Part shown: piece by piece, positions 46,906 through 58,560 of the stretch
Layout: every line of letters starts with the position of its first letter
Position numbering within the stretch: the first letter of the stretch is position 1
Source of the DNA: Leucaena leucocephala
Lineage: Eukaryota; Streptophyta; Magnoliopsida; Fabales; Fabaceae
NCBI GenBank assembly: GCA_037074615.1
Contig: CM073518.1
Location: forward strand, 4,836,001 to 4,900,000
DNA: 64,000 nt
Direction of reading: 5' to 3'
Position numbers and translations under genes: made by a program
The notes under the pieces: generated by a model
Seen by the model: the letters and a program-made list of their open reading frames with translations, nothing else
What the model was told of the DNA's origin: nothing
The model's database searches: none

Positions 46906-47666
46906 ACTCTGGAATGTTACTATACATCCTCGATATTTCTAAACTTTTGGGAAGCGACTTTATCGTCTTCTGTAATTATCGGCGTACAGTGTATATGAAT
47001 ATGATTATAATATGGTAGGGATATTATGTAGTGGTTTATGTTTCTAATGCTAGCTGTCTATGTAACAAGGAAAGCTGTTTACTACAAGAATAGATATTGT
47101 ATTTATGCATGAGAAAATCGCAATTACGATATAATTATTTCTTGATTATTCTAAGAAGCAAATTTTTATAACTGGTAACTGAAAACCTACTGAATAAATA
47201 AATATAAAATAATAAAACTACTCTGTTAAAGCTCATTAATTATTAATATCAGATAATTTAAGTTATAAATGAATGTCAACGACCCGGACAGACAAGAGTA
47301 ATAAAGTCAGAAAGCATACTTTGAGCAAGAAAAACGCTGTTTCAGTCTGGAAGCCCCTCGGCCCATTAACCGGATTCGGCCATCCGATGTCAACGTCCGG
47401 GTCTCCGCGTTGTTCATTACCTCCTGGGGATAGAAAATACCGGCTTTGCATTATTATATCCATTTCCAAGGTTCCCCAGTTGTCGTTTTGTTTGGTTCCC
47501 GCGACCAAATGCAATTTGTATCTCTGTTTGCATAGAGCCTTGTCATTTTGTTCCTTTTAAACCCGTCTTCTTCTGCGTCTAAAACTAAAAGTACTCCCTG
47601 CTTCGTTCTCACTCCCTCGCACGTATTTCTAAAGCAGACGGACAGCATCTGAATTGCTCAGCTACA
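46906..47666. other. Intergenic region between the RPIAPKP gene and EXO70
   Basis: It holds a likely 3' untranslated region at the left and the EXO70 leader at the right. No separate gene or repeat was seen. Confidence 0.5.
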
Positions 47667-49826
47667 ATGGCTCCTAACGAGCAAGACCCTACACTTCTCA
47701 ATCTTGAGTCAGCATGCTCCGATTTGAAATCCCTCCTTCGAGCTTCCAAGAAACTTGAAGATTGCCTTGGAAACATGGACACAAGGTTCGATGGTATAGA
47801 AGAAACTCTGTACACAGCATCCAGAAGCGTGGGCCCTTTACAATCCTTGGCCATGTCCAACAAGGCCCTCGATACTAGAATCAACAGAGCTATTTCTCCT
47901 GCACTTGGACTCCTCCACAGCTTCAAGTTCTACGAATCTCTCCAACAGAAGCATCTACATCTCTCATCCAAACTGTCGGAGGAGAAGACACAGCTAAAAC
48001 GTCTCCAAAATCTTCTCGATTACATGGACTGTGTTGATCAGCTTACTGAGGCCATCAATTCCATAAGTCAAGAGGGTGAACCAGTCATTCAGAGGCTTCA
48101 AGAGGTAGCTGAGTTTCTAAGCAGAACAAAGGCGGCAGATCAATACAGGACACAGAGGTTAAGAGAGACTCTTATCACTCTCAAGACACTCTACGAGACA
48201 GAGGTTGATTGCATGAGGTTTGAAGGTTTACTGGACGAGGCGTTACTTCACATGCAAGATGAGTTCGAGAGCATAGTACCGCACATAAGGCATCAGAACG
48301 TCGGAGATTTATCACAACAGCCGGCAGAATATGACAACGTTGTTGACTCTGACTTAGGGTCAGAGCTGGAAATTTTCGTGCTGACACGAATTTCAGATAC
48401 TTTAGCCGCCAATGATTGCTTGGATATATGCCTTGACATCTACGTCAAGGTAATACTGATAATGATCATTTATAATGTTATGACTCATGCTTCACTCATT
48501 ATTCGCCAATTTCTATGGATTGTTTGACAGGTGAGATATAGAAGGGCTGCCAAGGCTTTAATGAGGCTAAACCCAGATTACTTGAGAACATATATTCCAG
48601 AAGGAATCGATGAAATGGAATGGGAGACCTTAGAAATGGCTATAAGCCTGTGGATCCAACACTTTGAAGTTGCCGTGGAGAAAGTTCTCTTCTCTGAAAA
48701 GAAGCTCTGCTACAGGGCTTTGGGTAAAATCATGGCCGGACTAGTATGGCCTGAATGTTTTGCAAAAATAGCCGACAAAATATTGGCCGTGTTCTTTCGA
48801 TTCGGAGAAGGTGTAGCCAGAAGCATTAAAGAGCCCCAGAAGTTGTTCAAGCTGTTGGATATGTTTGATACCTTAGAAAAACTAAAACCTGAATTCTCGG
48901 ACATTTTTGACGCCGAAGCTGGAGTAGATTTCTGCACTCGGTTCCGAGAGCTAGAGAAACTTATAATCGACGCGTCAAGCAAAGTATTTTTGGAATTTGG
49001 GCTGCAAATAGAAGGGAATACAGATGGTATTCCACCTCCACAGGATGGCTCTGTTCCCAAACTAGTAAGGTATGCCATTAATTACCTGAAATACATTGCC
49101 ACCAAGAATTATAGAGAAGCCATGGGAAATGTCCTCGAAACAGAGCAGATATGGAAAGCTGGGATCTTATCAAAACCTGATGCAGGCGAGGATTTACTAA
49201 AGGAGGCCATTTTCAACATCATGGATGCCATTCAAAGAAACATAGAGTTTAAATGCTCTCGTTGCAGTGACAAAACTTTGATCAATATATTCGCAATGAA
49301 TAAGTACTGGTACATATATATGAGGGCCAAAAACTCTGAGCTTGGTGAGCTATTGGGTGATCTAAATATGAAAATGAAGTACAAAGCAGTGGCAGAGGAA
49401 TCGGCCTACATGTATCAGATGCAAGCATGGGGAGTTCTGGTAAGCATCTTGGATATGGAGGACGTGAAGACACAGGGGAAGGACGTCAGTGGAGGTATAG
49501 TGACAGAGAAAATTGAAACCTTTCTACAGTATGTGAATGATACTTGTCAGAAGCACAAAGAGTATTACAACATAGCCAGACGAAGATTTGAGGGAACAAA
49601 TAAAAGAAGCCAGCTTGAAGCTTGTGGTAGAAGCTTACGCAGAGTTCCTGGTTCCTACTCAGGATTATTACAAAGGAAATTGTATCCGACTCCTGAGAGG
49701 TTGCAAGGTTTAGTGGCTAAGGCTTTTCATGGTGGTGATGTGAAGTTGAAGCGACGGAGTTTGACAGATCATATGGTTGTTGAAATACTAAATGGAATTA
49801 AAATATGCAGTTTAACCAATGAATAA
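47667..49826 (+). CDS. EXO70: EXO70 exocyst subunit
   Basis: Two exons, 47667-48449 and 48531-49826, with an 81-bp GT-AG intron, give 692 residues. Exocyst EXO70 tethers secretory vesicles to the plasma membrane by binding phosphoinositides. The N-terminal 250 residues are helical and coiled-coil-like (LKRLQNLLDYMDCVDQLTEA). The C-terminal Exo70 fold runs from about residue 260 to 680: CLDIYVKVRYRRAAKALMRL, VWPECFAKIADKILAVFFRF, PKLVRYAINYLKYIATKNYR and KTLINIFAMNKYWYIYMRAK. The CLDIYVKVR start of the domain resembles the plant EXO70G/I branch rather than A or B; EXO70I members act in arbuscular mycorrhizal symbiosis, but the subgroup cannot be fixed without a tree. Most non-A plant EXO70 genes lack introns, so the single intron is informative. 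The protein is intact. Confidence 0.92.
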
Positions 49827-50544
49827 AAATTCGTGTTCCATTTAGCTAGTGAGGCTTGAGGAAATAATATCATCAACATTGTTAACTTCCTCAATTTTGA
49901 TCCTCAAAACGTTGGGTGAGAATTCGATGTCAGGTTGATCATTTTCATTAATTATTTACAGCACTCTTCCTTCAGAAGCCAATATTTCGCCAGTTTGGCT
50001 ATTATAATGAACAAAATAAACTATTTATGAGTAGACATTGACAGTAAAATCGGATTAGAATGGGGTTCACAAAAGCCCAACATGCTAACGTTTATGTTCA
50101 CTTCTTCCGATCAACAGTAGCTTATTTAGTTGTTTTGTTTCCCTTTTTTTGTGTTTTAGTATCTGCAAGGAAAAAAGGCATCTGCAAGTACTTTTTTGCC
50201 ATAGTACACGCTCGTGCTGTTGATAATTTGGCGAAGGCATATGACTTTGCAGACTTTCGACGCTGATGGAACAAAAATTGGATTGACTCAAGACTTGGTA
50301 AATAAACTTGACAATGAGAGTTTAATGAGGATAGTGAAGCAGTTTTAACTTATAAGATATCAATAAGAAAATGGGAGTCTTCATATGACTACATCTTTAG
50401 AGTCTATTGCTCTTGAGATCTCATTCAAAAACAAATGACGAAGGTACACACATTTTTTTCAACTAGCAAAATGTAAAGGAACAAGGGTAGCAGAAACAGG
50501 TGGCAGAGAATATATAAGTTGAAAACGTGACTTTTCTGATTCTT
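49827..50544. other. Convergent 3' flanks of EXO70 and WLIM1
   Basis: The two genes point at each other. The stretch holds their 3' untranslated regions and no other gene. Confidence 0.55.
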
Positions 50545-51950
50545 CTAAGTAAGGGCAGCAACTTGTTCATCAGTAATTTTATCATGCACTGTACTCTTAT
50601 CGCGGTCACCTTCAAGCTGGCTCAAATTGCCCTTTTCCTTGATCAGCTGCATATGGTGATGTTTGCAGTAGAGTTTGCCCTCGTGTGCAATGTAGTTGGA
50701 AGGACTTATAACACACCCTCCATGGCAACATTTGAAACAAGTCTTGTGGTATGGAGTTCCATTCACAGTAACCTGCATCATTGCAAAATATTGATCTCAA
50801 CTTTTCATGTACTAGTAAAAACTAAGACGCCTGTGTTATTTATGCAGAATGACAAGTTCTTTGTCATTATCAATGACATTGTCAAAGCATTACCTTCTCC
50901 GTTGGATAAGCTGTTTTCTGACAACCCGCACATTTATCCCTCGTTCCACCAAACATACTTGACACTTTGGTAGCTACAGGCTTCTGATTTATAAACAAGT
51001 CAATGTTAGATGAAGGTTACGAAACTGAAATTGTTCTGTTGCCCATGGCAAACACCTACATGTAGCGTTAAGTACCTCATTATCAATGTTTTTTTCTGGT
51101 TTAGCAACTTTTGGTGTCCCTAATCACAGAAAAGGAAATAGAATTTTAGTGGTCGAGGAGAAAAATATAGAGGGCTATATGATAATTCCATTCCTAATCC
51201 TTACTTACCTTCGAAGCTTTTCTCAAGGCTGCCGGTTCTTTTGAACAATTGGTCGAAGTGTGGCTTGCAGTAAAGGACTCCCTCGAAAGAATTGTAGTTG
51301 CTAAGCTGTAGATTCATTGATCAATAATTAACTTTCTGAAAAAAGGATGAAAATTACAATGCCTTACTTCACCAACAGGCAAAGAGGTTTCAATGAAAGA
51401 AGCCGTATCAACTATAATTGAGATAGCCACGTCAATTGATCTACCTTACGAGCCAGACATTTGAAAGATCAAACGAAGAAGAAAGGATAAGATTGCAAAT
51501 ACGAATCATGGTGAGTTTTGAGAAAAAAAATTAAGACAAGATACAAAAGCAGAAATGACCGGAAAACTAGAAAGCATAAACATAAGACGAGCAGATGAAT
51601 CATAAAAGTAAGTCCTCACAGAAAGCGTCCCGAGATGAAAGAATAATTAACAAAACAAAGCTTAAAATGATGGCTCTTGCAGTTTAATTTTTAATAATTT
51701 TTTTTAAAAAAATTATTCTGGTGATGACGAACTGCAAACATTGGATCCAAGGTTAGAAGGCCGTAGAAAGAGAACGGCACAACACAATCGCGAGAAATCT
51801 AAAAGAGAAAGATACCTTAAGGGTTCCTTTACAATGATGGCATCGGAAGCAAGCCTTGTGGTACACACGGTTATCTGCAGTTAACTTATCAACCAAATAA
51901 ACGGTTTTCTCACAGGCCATGCATTTCTGGGTTGTTCCCGCAAATGCCAT
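50545..51950 (-). CDS. WLIM1: Two-LIM-domain actin-binding protein, WLIM1 type
   Basis: Five exons on the minus strand: 51950-51816, 51305-51209, 51119-51076, 50983-50894, 50772-50545. They join in phase to 197 residues. LIM1 has the zinc ligands in KCMACEKTVY, HKACFRCHHC and LYCKPHFDQLF; LIM2 in KCAGCQKTAY, HKTCFKCCHGGC and LYCKHHHMQLI. The linker (SLEKSFEGTPKVAKPEK) and the start MAFAGTTQKC are the plant WLIM1 signature. These proteins bind and bundle actin filaments and also enter the nucleus. The tail EGDRDKSTVHDKITDEQV is short and acidic, as in WLIM rather than PLIM pollen forms. The protein looks fully functional. A GA-rich leader lies just upstream (51960-52030). Confidence 0.95.
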
Positions 51951-52554
51951 ACTACTGAAGCAGACAATCTGACAGGAAGAAGAAGAGGAAGAGAGTGAAG
52001 AAAAAGAGGATAAGGAAAAGGGGGAGGAGGAATGTTAGATGCAGGAAACTGGGCCGGGAGACCAAGAGGTTAAAGTAGACTTGGCAAAAATCATGAAGTC
52101 GTCATCCACAAACATTTTTTGTCATTATTTTAAGCACCCACTGCCATCTACCGGTTTTGCTCTCTGTCTCTTACTGTGATGTTGTGAGTGAATGGAAAGA
52201 AACAAGAAGGATAACATGTACGTCCTACTAGGGGTATATATAGGCAGAATAGAGTAGGATAATTCTCCTATTTAGTGCCCTGTTCAAAAAATATATGGGC
52301 TACATTTTATAGTTAGATGTCCAGCCCTACCTAATAAAAGTCCTAATTATATTGAGTTGAACATTAGCGGGCTAGGCATGCCTAAATAGTAATGTCCTGC
52401 TCATATTGTGAAAAAAAAATCTGTAATTATAAATTTTTAAAATAATATCATATTTATGTCTTAAAAATTTTAAAAATATTTATAATCAACTAAAAACAAG
52501 GTGACAACAAGATAATAATTAAAGTTTTGAAGTACATTGCAATTAAAATGATTT

Positions 52555-53520
52555 TCAGTCATCAGTAGTCATCATATTCTCCTTTTCAAGCATAGCATCT
52601 AGAGAAAAAAATAAAAGAAAAACTACGTTACATATTATAAAATAAAATATATAATAGAATTTATGAGCTTCAAATAAAAAATTACCTACAAGCTGAATGA
52701 CATCTTCCGTTTCATCAAAATTATCGAACTCCCGAAGCTTGTCAGCTAAATCATTGATAGATTGGCTAGCTTGTAGCCAATTTTGGCTACAAATCAGTGC
52801 TTCTGTCATTTTATAAGACAAAGAGCTCCTGTAATAATCAACTATACGTCCCCCAGTGCTAAAGGCGGACTCAAAAGCAACTGTAGAAACCGGAATAGCC
52901 AATACATCTCGTGCCATGTGGGAGAAAATTTTATATTTTTAAGAATTAGCTTTCCACCATAACAATATGTCAAACTCAGATGCAGAAGTGATTTCATCTC
53001 TTGAGTCAGTTATAATATATCTATCTAACTTAGTTTAAGGATCAGTATAAGTTCTTATTTTCATAGATTTTAACCACTTATGACCACCAGGATCCTTAGT
53101 ATCATCATTATCATCATCAAAACATAACAATGAAGTTGCACCTGTTGTACCTATTGAAACAATCCCTAATTCAGTAGAAACTCTTATAGAGTACTTATCA
53201 AACAACCGATACAAACAATCTTTGACCCTCTCCTTCATAAGTGAACATACTTCAGGGTCAATGTAAAGGGCGTCAAACATATGATTGACATAGGTTAGTT
53301 TATAACGAGGATCCAAAATTACAGCCACAAATAGTAACGGATTCATATTATTTGATTGACCCAATACTTGTCATATTTTACCTGCATACTGATACTTATG
53401 TCTCCCAAAAAATTATCTCTGTTCATAATATTCTTTTGCAACATTTTCTGAACACGTGCAATCTGGTGGAAACATTCATTTGATGTTACAGAAAGGGATC
53501 TTGAAAATTTCAATGTAATG
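52555..53520 (-). pseudogene. hAT transposase remnant
   Basis: Two open blocks remain. The upstream one (53364-53035) contains NPLLFVAVILDPRYKLTYVN, part of the RNase H-like catalytic fold of BED-finger/RICESLEEPER-type transposases. The downstream one (52917-52555) is the C-terminal dimerisation domain: MARDVLAIPVSTVAFESAFS followed by TGGRIVDYYRSSLSYKMTEA and LICSQNWL. Between them (52918-53034) the frame is broken by stops, and the N-terminal zinc finger was not found. The copy cannot make a full transposase. Confidence 0.85.
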
Positions 53521-54333
53521 TCATAAAGCTAAGGTAACACCAAATAACATGACTCAGGTAACACCAAATAACAAAGCTAAGGTGATAGTTAATCCGAACA
53601 AAAACCAAATGTTATCAACGCACACCCAATATTACATAGCAATCAATATATGCTGGCATCAGGCTCCTCTAAAATGTAATTGAGGTGCACCTAATAGCCA
53701 TTAGCAAGCAAATCGAGGCAGTTGATTTTCATATAGCCATATGTTGCTAATAGGTTGCTTCTTATTTATAAAATTTGAAACCATTAGTTTTTATCATCAA
53801 CAATGATCAATTCTGCGCCTTTCTATCTATCAAAGGTTCACCTTGCTCTTTAGAGGATCTTTTTCCGGTATTCTGTTTGGGTTCAAGCTACCTAATCTAT
53901 CATCTAATATCATGAAGAGCATAAAAGAACTCAACTGATTTGAAGTAGTTAACAAATTTTCAGGCAGTTAATAAGATATTAAATTTTAACAATTGTCCAA
54001 AAAGCTAGTGATAAAGAAGAACAAGTATTCGACGGTCTTGGAAATTTACCATATTAAAAGAAGGCCTTACTCCCCTGTTACTTTCTTTTACAAAACTATT
54101 TACCAATATGAACCAAGTGACTTCATTAGGTATAAACTCATTCTCCATAACTTCTTAGGTATAAGCCGATTCTCCACGCCTTTAGGTATGAACCAGAAAA
54201 AATTGGTCGACAAAAATCTATGAAAAATGATTAAGTAAAGCACATAAAATTACTACTTGCTCTAGTATTTATCAGTTACCATAGTTCTCTTATTCAAAAT
54301 TTTAAAAAACCCTTGAAAACAATATATCTCAAG

Positions 54334-54640
54334 ATGGAGCTCACGGAGGGTAATGTATTCAAAGGTTGGCAAGAAGGAGGCATAGAATTTCCACCCACGT
54401 ACAAATACCATCCAAATTCAGAAGGTTACATTGGATTTGATCAGCCCTATACGAGCAAAAAAAGGTGTGCCCCAGCATGGTAAGTAATAAGATACATCTA
54501 AATGCTTTCATATGTGAATGAAACATTAAAGCAAACAGGTGGTAGGTTAACTACTGGAAGGGTAATGCAGGTGTGATTGAATTATATGGTTTGGGCAGGG
54601 AATGAAGCAAACTAAGTACGACATAAGCAAACTAAGTACT
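54334..54640 (+). pseudogene. Fragment of an inositol polyphosphate 5-phosphatase gene
   Basis: The frame from 54334 to 54479 reads ELTEGNVFKGWQEGGIEFPP and then TYKYHPNSEGYIGFDQPYTS, ending CAPAW. This matches the C-terminal catalytic region of 5-phosphatases, which reads FxGWxEGxIxFxPTYKY and RxPAWCDRIL. A GT-AG intron (54480-54570) in the expected place links W to C-D, where the next codon is TGA instead of the conserved Arg codon, followed by IIWFGQGMKQTKYDIS. The family removes the 5-phosphate of inositol phosphates and phosphoinositides. Only about 65 residues survive, the SDHRP motif is missing, and the piece lies inside the hAT element. The intron shows it was copied from genomic DNA, not mRNA. 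Confidence 0.75.
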
Positions 54641-54923
54641 ACCTCTTTTCTCTCATGCTCACTCCCAAAATACCCTCAACTCCAACTCCATTCTCACTCG
54701 GCAGCTTATGCCTTGTTACTACTCGTAAGAGTTAGTTATTTTGGAAGACCTCACCACTCACCCCCATCCTTTTCCTTTTCATTAATATTATTTCTGCTAT
54801 ACATCTGAGTAACTAGGGGCCTATTATCAAGATTGAGGAGGGATATAGTACATGAAAAAGTACTCCGCGATTAGAAGAAAATATGCTGAACTGAGCTCTC
54901 CTTCCTTTGAATGATTTGTGCAG

Positions 54924-55035
54924 ATATGGCGATCAAGAGAGGAGGTTTTGGCGGAGCTTAAGCGTGGGTAAAGGCTGAACTGGAAGGCGAAACTGCAGAA
55001 GCAAAATCGTGAGCTCAGGGAGGGGAATTGATAAC
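54924..55035 (+). pseudogene. Possible second host-derived exon piece
   Basis: After a CAG acceptor-like site the frame reads SREEVLAELKRG, a stop, then RLNWKAKLQKQNRELREG. The helical, charged pattern with a single internal stop looks like a damaged exon, but no family is recognised. Confidence 0.3.
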
Positions 55036-55466
55036 CGACAGGAGAAAATAATGAACCCTAAGCGAAGCCCTCTTTCATGCAATGTCTGAACTTTGAATGT
55101 CATAAGTGAATCATTAACTGATATAGTGATATATGTATTATTAACTTAATCACCGGGCCTGGCCAAACGGGCAGGGCAACAACCCCTGCCCGATGCCCGG
55201 ACCTGCCCGAAATTACTCATTTTTTCAGGCTATTTTTTCTTGGGCTGGGCAAAGTATTTTTTAGCCGAGTCCGGTTAAGCGCACTGAGTCATGGGCATCT
55301 TGCACACCCCTATTCCCCCCCTCTTTGTGAAATACTGTAAACTTCCATTTCGTAACATGGGGGTCGTATAATGGTACGGGTCAATGGGTCACTAAATATA
55401 TTGTCGTTTTGACTTGGGAATGAATGTTTCGATTCTATATTTTATTTTGCAAAATAATTATTGAAC

Positions 55467-55538
55467 GGGCATTTGGTCTAGTGGTATGATTCTCGCTTTG
55501 GGTGCGAGAGGTCCCGAGTTCGATTCTCGGAATGCCCC
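55467..55538 (+). tRNA. tRNA-Pro (anticodon TGG)
   Basis: A 72-base cloverleaf. The 7-bp acceptor stem GGGCATT pairs with AATGCCC at 55531-55537, with discriminator C. The anticodon stem CTCGC/GCGAG holds the loop TTTGGGT with anticodon TGG, reading CCA proline codons. The T arm is CCGAG-TTCGATT-CTCGG, and the internal promoter parts are box A (TGGTCTAGTGG) and box B (GAGTTCGATTC). No intron is present. It lies about 150 bp after the hAT end and 247 bp before the GPN2 start codon, on the same strand. Confidence 0.97.
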
Positions 55539-55539
55539 C

Positions 55540-55543
55540 TTTT
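55540..55543 (+). terminator. Pol III terminator
   Basis: A TTTT run just after the tRNA 3' end is the normal pol III stop signal. Confidence 0.8.
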
Positions 55544-55784
55544 AATCTCTTTATTCATGGGCTTAGTGGCGCAAGAGAAACTGAAGTGGCCCGAACCTTC
55601 CTCTCTCATTTAGGTTGGCCCAATTGCTGGAGTTGTATTCCACTGTTTCTTTTCTTTCTAATTTCTTTCTCTCTCTCCCCACTCCCTCCGATTCTCAAAG
55701 TCTCACCGGTTTACCGCCAGCTTCACGCAGGTGCTGTTCCCCAGTCTTCTTAATTTTTTTTTCCGCTCCAGCGAGAGAAGGAAG

Positions 55785-58560
55785 ATGGTGTTTGGGCAAG
55801 TAGTTATTGGTCCTCCTGGCTCCGGCAAAACAACCTACTGCAATGGCATGTCTCAGTTCCTGAAACTTATTGGAAGGTAACGAGTACTCTTTACGGCATC
55901 CATCCATTAAAGGTCACTAAAAAATAAATCTTTTCTTTTCAAATGATGGGTACTTTTGTTTCGGGGGAAATATGACAAGTATAACTATAAGCGCCATTTG
56001 ACTGAAGCTAACACTACCTATGGCTTGCTAGTTTCAGTTGACAGTAATACTGTAATAGTATATGTGGGGCAATTGTGTGCTTAGGGCCTAAAATAGGATA
56101 AACTTGTTCGATAGTCAGGTGAAAATTTATGGTGCTGCTAATCTAGCAACTACAATCCAGTGACAACTTTATTTTTAATGCGCAGGAAGGTTGCTGTAAT
56201 TAATCTGGATCCTGCCAATGATTCACTGCCGTATCCTTTCCACTTTTTCCTTGAAACTCACTCTTCTGAGTTTCATGTACATTTGCACAATTGATTTGTA
56301 TGTTTACCCTTATATAAAAGATAGCTACGAATGCGCAGTGAATATCGAGGATGTTGTGAAATTAAGTGATGTAATGGCGGAGCATTCTCTAGGCCCTAAT
56401 GGGGGTAAGCCTTCTAAAACTTCATTTTATTTGTTTTTCGGGTTTTTTTTTTGTTATGCTTTTTGCATAAGTGATTATGCAGATGAATGGCTAATGGTTT
56501 TCTGATATGTGCTTTTGAGGCCATACACGACAAGAATTCTAAGGCGTCATTGAGCATGTAAATTAATGGTTCTTGCGAATGAGACCTTGAATGTGCTAGA
56601 AAAACTGTCATAAGCTACTCATACCTAACCAACGGAGTGTTTTCTAAAGTTTCCTCTGTCCTCCAACCAGGCCTTGTGTATTGTATGGACTATCTAGAGA
56701 AAAATATTGACTGGTTACAAGCTAAGTTGGAACCCCTTCTGAAAGGTTCGTGCAATATGCCTTCATTACTAGATTTATTTCCTTTATAGACAGACAATCT
56801 AGTAATATCTTAAGCAGGCCAAGTCCTATTATTCTCTTGTTCTTACAATGGATTGATCATTTCAGATAACTATCTACTGTTTGATTTTCCTGGCCAAGTT
56901 GAACTATTTTTTCTTCATTCAAATGCCAAGGAGGTCATCATGAAACTCATTAAAAAATTGAACCTAAGGGTATACTTCTGATCTCTACATATTGGTTTTG
57001 CCAGATTGTATATTTTATCAATACTTTTTTCTATGCCAGATTATTTACAGTTATTGGCTTGCTCGTTTTATGCAGTTGACTGCAGTGCATTTGGTTGATG
57101 CTCATCTTTGCAGTGACCCTGGGAAGTATATTAGTGCATTGATTCTATCCTTATCAACAATGCTACATCTAGAACTCCCTCACATTAATGTCTTGTCAAA
57201 AATTGATTTGATTGAGAGCTATGGAAGGCTAGGTGCGCTGCTACTTACTTTTAGGTCCTAGAGTTGAACGTGAACTCTTAGTTCTGGTGGGTGACAGACA
57301 TCCATTCTAACCTTTATATTTTGATGGGTGCAGCATTTAACCTTGATTTCTACACAGATGTGCAAGACTTGTCATATTTACAACGCCATCTTGGTCAGGA
57401 TCCTCGTGCTGCTAAGTACAGGTTTGATGTCTGGAAAAATTTGTGTAAAATCTCTGCTCTCTAACTGTGCTTTGTTTCAAATAGCATTGAATATGTTTTC
57501 TGTTCGCAACTTTAGATTGCTTCCTTGTTTATGATGTAGATTGACAAATTCTGTGATTGTTTAGCTTCTAGATTTCATAATTTTGAAAATTTTAACCTAC
57601 AAACTAATGTGAGCAACTGTAAAAGGGTGGATTTACATGAGTTGGATTAAATTAGTTGTCCGTATATTTTATGATTATGAACAATTGATCACATCTATGT
57701 GAAGCAAACTCATGAGTGTTTGATGTTTTTGTCCTCTTTTAAGTTCTCAGGTGATTATTTTCTTATGCTTTCGTTTGTAGCCATAAAATAGGCATTTGTC
57801 TTTACTGAGTTGTGTGTTAATACCCTGATGTTATATATCTGCGCAGAAAACTAACGAAGGAATTATGTCAAGTTATAGAAGACTTCGGTCTTGTAAACTT
57901 TACAACCTTAGATATTCAGGTACTACAAATCTTTCTTCTGGTCTCTGATGAGTGCGTATCAAAATTTTAGGATTTGGTCATTTGTCGGTATCTCCTTTTC
58001 AGGACAAAGAAAGTGTTGGGAATTTAGTGAAGCTGATAGACAAAAGCAATGGGTACATATTTGCTGCCATAGAAGCAAGTGCAGTTGAATTCAGCAAGAT
58101 TGCTGTTGGCCCTGTTGATTGGGATTATTATAGATATCCTTAGATTGTTGCCAAACAGAGTTACCTCTGTTCTGTACACTTGACTGTTTATGTTTCTATG
58201 TCATATACTGTTTTATACTAAAATTTATTCTGCTGTTGGTTAGCCCTCTAGAATGATCATGATGATGAGGTAATGGTACAATAAAAAATAAAGGATAACA
58301 CAATGGGAGAGTTCTGGCCTATCATTTTTAAGTTGTCCTGTGTAATAACTTCTTAGCCCTTTTTTTTAATTTATTTTCACCTTGCTACAAATAAAAAATT
58401 GGCGTTAACACAATTGGACTGTGGACTTGGCTGCTTCTCCCAATCAAAGCCTTATTCAGAGCATTGAATTCTTAGTTTCCCCTTAACTCAGCAATCCACA
58501 GTTGCAGCAGTGCAAGAGAAGTACATGAAGGATGATGAAAACATTGATGACGATGATTGA
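55785..58560 (+). CDS. GPN2: GPN-loop GTPase 2 (QQT1)
   Basis: Ten exons: 55785-55876, 56186-56230, 56325-56404, 56671-56745, 56866-56969, 57076-57232, 57334-57421, 57847-57919, 58003-58133, 58500-58560. They join in phase to 301 residues. The N-terminus has the P-loop GPPGSGKTT (residues 9-17). The GPN signature of the family is in HSLGPNGG (69-71), the G3 motif is DFPGQ (104-108), and the G4-type NVLSKIDL gives base specificity. GPN2 works with GPN1 and GPN3 in assembly and nuclear import of RNA polymerase II; the Arabidopsis orthologue QUATRE-QUART1 is needed for early embryo divisions. The C-terminal VAAVQEKYM block followed by an Asp-rich tail is as in that protein. The last intron has AT-AC borders (see 58134). 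The gene looks intact. Confidence 0.95.
58134..58499 (+). other. U12-type AT-AC intron (last intron of GPN2)
   Basis: The 5' splice site is ATATCCTTAG at 58134, matching the minor-spliceosome donor ATATCCTT. Near the end, CCCCTTAAC (58479-58487) matches the U12 branch-site consensus TTCCTTAAC, with the branch A 13 bases from the terminal AC (58498-58499). Removing it joins AG to A, giving Arg and the conserved sequence DYYR-VAAVQEKYM. No GT-AG alternative gives this protein. Confidence 0.93.

Larger units (their letters stand above)
52229..55312 (-). mobile_element. Large decayed hAT element, copy 3, with captured host DNA
   Basis: The left end TAGGGGTATATATAGGCAG and right end GGGCATCTTGCACACCCCTA belong to the family of copies 3312 and 39048; the sequence inside the left end (52380-52620) follows the 3312 copy closely, and the GC-rich right subterminal repeats lie at 55155-55310. 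Between them are transposase remnants on the minus strand and an unrelated host gene piece. The flanking octamers CGTCCTAC and TTCCCCCC do not match, so one end may derive from another copy or the duplication has decayed. Confidence 0.75.

Noticed and set aside
58134..58143. GPN2 ending at the in-frame stop 58141-58143
   Set aside because: The AT-AC intron restores the conserved VAAVQEKYM tail; the early stop is intronic.
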